Assembly: GCA_052246295.1 (NCBI GenBank)
Contig: JBQQCO010000006.1
Direction: 5' to 3' (one strand)
Length of the DNA stretch: 64,000 nt
From: Piscibacillus sp052246295
GTDB taxonomy: Bacteria; Bacillota; Bacilli; Bacillales; Alkalibacillaceae
The notes under the pieces are model-generated. The model worked only from the letters and a program-made list of their open reading frames with translations. It had not been told where the DNA came from and did not search any database. The translations under genes and the position numbers were made by a program. Positions 61,746-64,000 of this stretch are shown one piece after another; position 1 is the first letter of the stretch; every line of letters begins with the position of its first letter.

Positions 61746-62198
61746 ATGTCTTGTAGAGGAAAAGAGCACAAAGACAACTGCGTAAGTGATATCCTACGTC
61801 AGATTGTTGATGCACAAAATGACATCGTCGAACACGAATGCGATATCAGCTGTAAGCAATCGATTGAAGATTTATTAGGGGATACAACTTCACCATCTGG
61901 TTTAGACACTGTTCCTGTTTTACTTTATTGCGAATGTAAAACATTTAAAGGATTTGGTGTCTTAAATGACCAACAACGTACGGTATTAGGAAGTTTCTAC
62001 TTCCGAGTTAAGAAGGTTTATGATGATGATTGCGCAGTGTTAGAACTACTTCGCGACCCATCTGACTCAGATCGTAACCCTAAAGATCCAACACATCAGA
62101 AAACAGCTAATTTAAGAGCAACTGGAATTTGCATCAACGTTGACCTTAAATGTTTCTGCCACGTTACATGCTTACCTGCTGTTGACGCAATCAACTAA
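61746..62198 (+). CDS. cotZ: Spore coat protein of the CotY/CotZ/ExsY family
   Basis: A 150-residue Cys-rich coat protein: CRGKEHKDNCVSDILRQIVDAQN at the front, then CDISCKQSIEDLL, LYCECKTFKGFGVL and a C-terminal NVDLKCFCHVTCLPAV. This family cross-links the crust or exosporium basal layer through disulfides. AAAGGAG is 7 bases before the ATG at 61746; an ATG six bases upstream is too close. The neighbours cotO and fabI match the B. subtilis cotZ-fabI-cotO region. The sigma-K-like promoter fits late mother-cell expression. Confidence 0.92.
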   Translation: MSCRGKEHKDNCVSDILRQIVDAQNDIVEHECDISCKQSIEDLLGDTTSPSGLDTVPVLLYCECKTFKGFGVLNDQQRTVLGSFYFRVKKVYDDDCAVLELLRDPSDSDRNPKDPTHQKTANLRATGICINVDLKCFCHVTCLPAVDAIN

Positions 62199-62214
62199 TT
62201 TTAAATGTCAAAAT

Positions 62215-62253
62215 AAAATGGAGCTACCCCAAAAAATGGGTACGCTCCATTTT
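62215..62253 (+). terminator. Terminator of cotZ
   Basis: AAAATGGAGC pairs with GCTCCATTTT, with an inner TACCC/GGGTA helix and a T-rich tail. Confidence 0.88.
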
Positions 62254-62261
62254 GTTATTTT

Positions 62262-62299
62262 TTAATAAGAAAAGACGAGACAATTGTATGACTCGCCTT
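62262..62299 (-). terminator. Terminator of cotO
   Basis: On the minus strand AAGGCGAG pairs with CTCGTCTT (one wobble) around a 12-nt loop, then TTCTTATT. Confidence 0.7.
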
Positions 62300-62322
62300 A
62301 AAAATACATTAGTATATATCTT

Positions 62323-62697
62323 TTAAAATCCTACAATTTGAATGTCTAATAAATCCTCTGTTTTAATAATACGTCGTCTTGGTAATTCAGTAACTATTAA
62401 ACTAACTGTGTCATCTTTTCTTTCTTCAATGACCCCAGTGAATGTTCCCTGTTTAGTCATTACTTTACACTTTAATGCTGGTAGTGTTTCTTGCAAGTTA
62501 AGGATGTAATTAACCTTTTCATGAGTTGAGAGTGACTGGAATCTACTTCGACTCGATTCTTTAGCTGCTCTCACGTTATTCTTTTCCTTAGATTGTTGTT
62601 GCGCACTATAATAAAAGGACTGAGAGGATACCTCAGGTGAGGAATTTTGTTTCTGATCAATATATAGTAAAGGTGGTTTTGTACGACGATCTTCCAT
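62323..62697 (-). CDS. cotO: Spore coat protein CotO-like
   Basis: A 124-residue protein. RTKPPLLYIDQ at the N terminus and an ordered C-terminal part (HEKVNYILNLQETLPALKCKV, GVIEERKDDTVSLIV, PRRRIIKTEDLLDIQI) match CotO of B. subtilis and B. anthracis, a coat morphogenetic protein acting downstream of CotE. The middle is a Ser/Gln linker. AAAGGAG is 8 bases before the ATG at 62697. A sigma-K-like promoter lies upstream. Confidence 0.85.
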   Translation of the reverse strand: MEDRRTKPPLLYIDQKQNSSPEVSSQSFYYSAQQQSKEKNNVRAAKESSRSRFQSLSTHEKVNYILNLQETLPALKCKVMTKQGTFTGVIEERKDDTVSLIVTELPRRRIIKTEDLLDIQIVGF

Positions 62698-62727
62698 TTG
62701 ACATACTCCTTTCATATGACTCTAACC

Positions 62728-62755
62728 CATATTATGCACAAACACCTATACCCGT
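62728..62755 (-). promoter_or_regulatory. Sigma-K-like promoter of cotO
   Basis: On the minus strand AC, 17 bases, then CATAATATG, one base short of the CATANNNTA consensus, about 30 bases before the start codon. Confidence 0.5.
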
Positions 62756-62789
62756 GAGCATTAGGAAAGACAAATGAACGTGAAACGGA

Positions 62790-62848
62790 CCAGAGTGTTG
62801 CTGAAATAGAATCAAGTGCTCGTTTATTGAGCCAGAGTGTCAATGAAA
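62790..62848. repeat. Direct repeat of 17 bases, 42 bp apart
   Basis: CCAGAGTGTNNNTGAAA occurs at 62790 and 62832 in the otherwise non-coding gap between cotO and fabI. A weak minus-strand frame of about 58 codons spans it but has no ribosome binding site. It may be a fragment of a dispersed intergenic repeat. Confidence 0.45.
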
Positions 62849-62893
62849 GGCATAAGTATGATAATAGTCTACTCCTCCTTGCCATTTAAAAAG

Positions 62894-62930
62894 ATAAAAA
62901 AAGCCAACGGAATGATTTGTCCCATTGGCC
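62894..62930 (-). terminator. Terminator of fabI
   Basis: On the minus strand GGCCAATGGGA pairs with the TCCGTTGGC arm, followed by TTTTTTT. Confidence 0.85.
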
Positions 62931-62942
62931 TTAAAAGGCTTA

Positions 62943-63719
62943 TTAATAACCTAAAATGTTATATCCTGAATCAACGTGGATGATTTCCCCTGTAACCCCT
63001 CTTGATAGATCACTCATTAAGAAGTAAGCAGCATCTCCAACCTCTTCTTTAGTGACTGGCTTACGTAAAGGTGAACGTTCTTCAATTTCTTTTAAGATCG
63101 CGTTGAAATCACCTACACCTTTTGCCGACACAGTACGAATTGGTCCAGCTGAAATTGCGTTAACACGCACACCATATTTACCAAGGTCATTTGCTAGATA
63201 GCGCATTGTTGCATCTAGACTTGCTTTAGCAACACCCATCACATTATAGTTTTCTACAACACGTTCGCCACCTAAGTAAGTTAGAGTTAGAATACTTCCG
63301 CCTTCAGTCATTAAGTCTTTAGCAGCACGAGAAACCGCCGCTAACGAAAACGCACTAATATCATGCGCTAAATGGAACCCATCACGAGAAGTATTTAAAA
63401 ATTCTCCTTTTAGTTCTTCTCGTTTAGCAAAAGCAATACAATGAGCTAGTCCATGAATAACACCAACATCATTTTTAATATTCTCAAATGTATGGTCAAT
63501 GGCTTCGTCAGATGTAACATCACATTCATAGAACAATGAATCATCACGATCTAATGAGTCAGCTAAATCTCGTACAGGTTTTTCAAAACGTTCATTAGCA
63601 TAAGTGAAAACTAAACGAGCCCCTGCATTGTGTAGTGATTGAGCAATCCCCCAAGCAATACTACGTCTATTAGCAACACCCATGATGACATACGTACGAC
63701 CTTCTAACGAAAAGTTCAT
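62943..63719 (-). CDS. fabI: Enoyl-[acyl-carrier-protein] reductase (NADH), FabI
   Basis: A 258-residue SDR-type enoyl-ACP reductase completing each fatty acid elongation cycle. VANRRSIAWGIAQSLHNAGA (about 16-35) is the FabI-specific cofactor loop, and YNVMGVAKASLDA gives the Tyr-x6-Lys active site that separates FabI from other SDRs. GGAGG precedes the ATG. A FapR operator lies 44-61 bases upstream, placing it in the malonyl-CoA-controlled lipid regulon. Confidence 0.96.
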   Translation of the reverse strand: MNFSLEGRTYVIMGVANRRSIAWGIAQSLHNAGARLVFTYANERFEKPVRDLADSLDRDDSLFYECDVTSDEAIDHTFENIKNDVGVIHGLAHCIAFAKREELKGEFLNTSRDGFHLAHDISAFSLAAVSRAAKDLMTEGGSILTLTYLGGERVVENYNVMGVAKASLDATMRYLANDLGKYGVRVNAISAGPIRTVSAKGVGDFNAILKEIEERSPLRKPVTKEEVGDAAYFLMSDLSRGVTGEIIHVDSGYNILGY

Positions 63720-63762
63720 TTATTCCGCCTCCTGATTTCACAATTATTTTTTATGATTAAAT

Positions 63763-63780
63763 ATTAGTACCTAGTACTAT
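63763..63780. promoter_or_regulatory. FapR operator upstream of fabI
   Basis: ATTAGTACCTAGTACTAT contains perfect TAGTAC/GTACTA arms around CTA and closely matches the FapR box known upstream of B. subtilis fabI. Repression is relieved by malonyl-CoA. Confidence 0.82.
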
Positions 63781-63877
63781 TTTATATAAAATATATGAAA
63801 AGCGCAATCTTAGTTTAACAATTTAATAATTGCCTAAATAAATATTTTTTATTAAATAAAAAAATACTCAATCGGGA

Positions 63878-64000
63878 GTGTCAAAAAGTTTGTGTAAATG
63901 ACGACGTTCCATCTGTATTAAGTTAGCTGCATTATTTATATGATCGACCTTTAGGTCGTAATGGTGGCTTCTTCTTCAGTTGCCAACCCAGCAGCTTGTT
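63878..64000 (-). mobile_element. Possible end of an insertion sequence with the 3' end of its transposase
   Basis: GTGTCAAAAAGTTTGTGTAA at about 63888 resembles the terminal inverted repeats of IS256-type elements. Inside it, a minus-strand frame enters at the window edge and encodes 22 residues ending KKKPPLRPKGRSYK, stop at 63932-63934. The distance from stop to terminus is typical of an IS. The transposase family cannot be decided from this fragment. Confidence 0.4.

Noticed and set aside
62720..62890. A minus-strand open frame of about 58 codons between fabI and cotO
   Set aside because: It has no ribosome binding site, overlaps the sigma-K-like promoter of cotO and reads as low-quality protein.

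Overview
The window is chromosomal DNA from an endospore-forming Bacillaceae bacterium, probably a moderately halophilic or alkaliphilic relative of Halobacillus, Virgibacillus or Oceanobacillus. That rests on AT-rich sequence, strong AGGAGG-type ribosome binding sites, many TTG starts and acidic secreted proteins. It also rests on spore genes: a gerABC germinant receptor, Ku and a LIG-POL LigD, CotZ/ExsY- and CotO-type coat proteins beside fabI, and sigma-K-like promoters. The genus cannot be fixed from the sequence alone. No rRNA, tRNA, CRISPR array or prophage was seen.

Layout. 1-9.9 kb: a lipoprotein, an AbgT-type transporter, release factor 3 (prfC), an HxlR regulator, a stand-alone stressosome-type STAS protein, an FAD oxidoreductase and a Vpr-like protease. 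9.9-11.3 kb: an amino-acid-type ABC binding protein whose 5' end is replaced by a GC-richer, MITE-like element. 11.3-21.6 kb: an acyl-CoA catabolism island (APH-like kinase, thiolase, SDRs, two acyl-CoA dehydrogenases, two hydratase halves, a quinone-reductase-like MDR, an Fe-alcohol dehydrogenase) with a TetR regulator and three copies of one operator palindrome. 21.8-27.4 kb: housekeeping genes (pseudouridine synthase, YkuS, P1 peptidase, esterase, rhodanese and persulfide-dioxygenase-like proteins), a WYL gene under a LexA box, and a 20-bp-period tandem array. 27.6-30.1 kb: a membrane transporter plus amidohydrolase operon.

30.2-34.0 kb: a poorly characterised, probably spore-related cluster: coiled-coil proteins, a gene with a 14-A homopolymer that splits its frame, a JAMM metalloprotease, a 29-residue Lys/Cys peptide and a Cys-containing protein behind a sigma-K-like promoter. 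34.0-40.6 kb: Ku, LigD and gerABC. 41.1-43.7 kb: the most interesting locus, a compact operon of an MDR dehydrogenase, an ArsA/GET3-type ATPase and a cory-CC-star protein ending in Cys-Cys, preceded by a small gene not found by ordinary ORF calling. That gene reads through an in-frame TGA in a Gly-Ser-Gly-(TGA)-Cys-Gly-Gly motif, with a hairpin just after the TGA in the geometry of a bacterial SECIS. It is a candidate selenoprotein working with the ATPase and the CC protein.

43.8-50 kb: cstA, the 5-oxoprolinase operon pxpBAC and two coupled zinc-ribbon genes. 50.2-54.6 kb: a bacillopeptidase F-like protease with a Lys-Gly repeat tail. 55-60.6 kb: a decayed AAA ATPase, pcp, a PgpA-type phosphatase, yjcHGF, a DUF421 protein and an MBL hydrolase. 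60.6-64 kb: small spore-type genes, cotZ, cotO, fabI with a FapR operator, and the edge of a possible insertion sequence.
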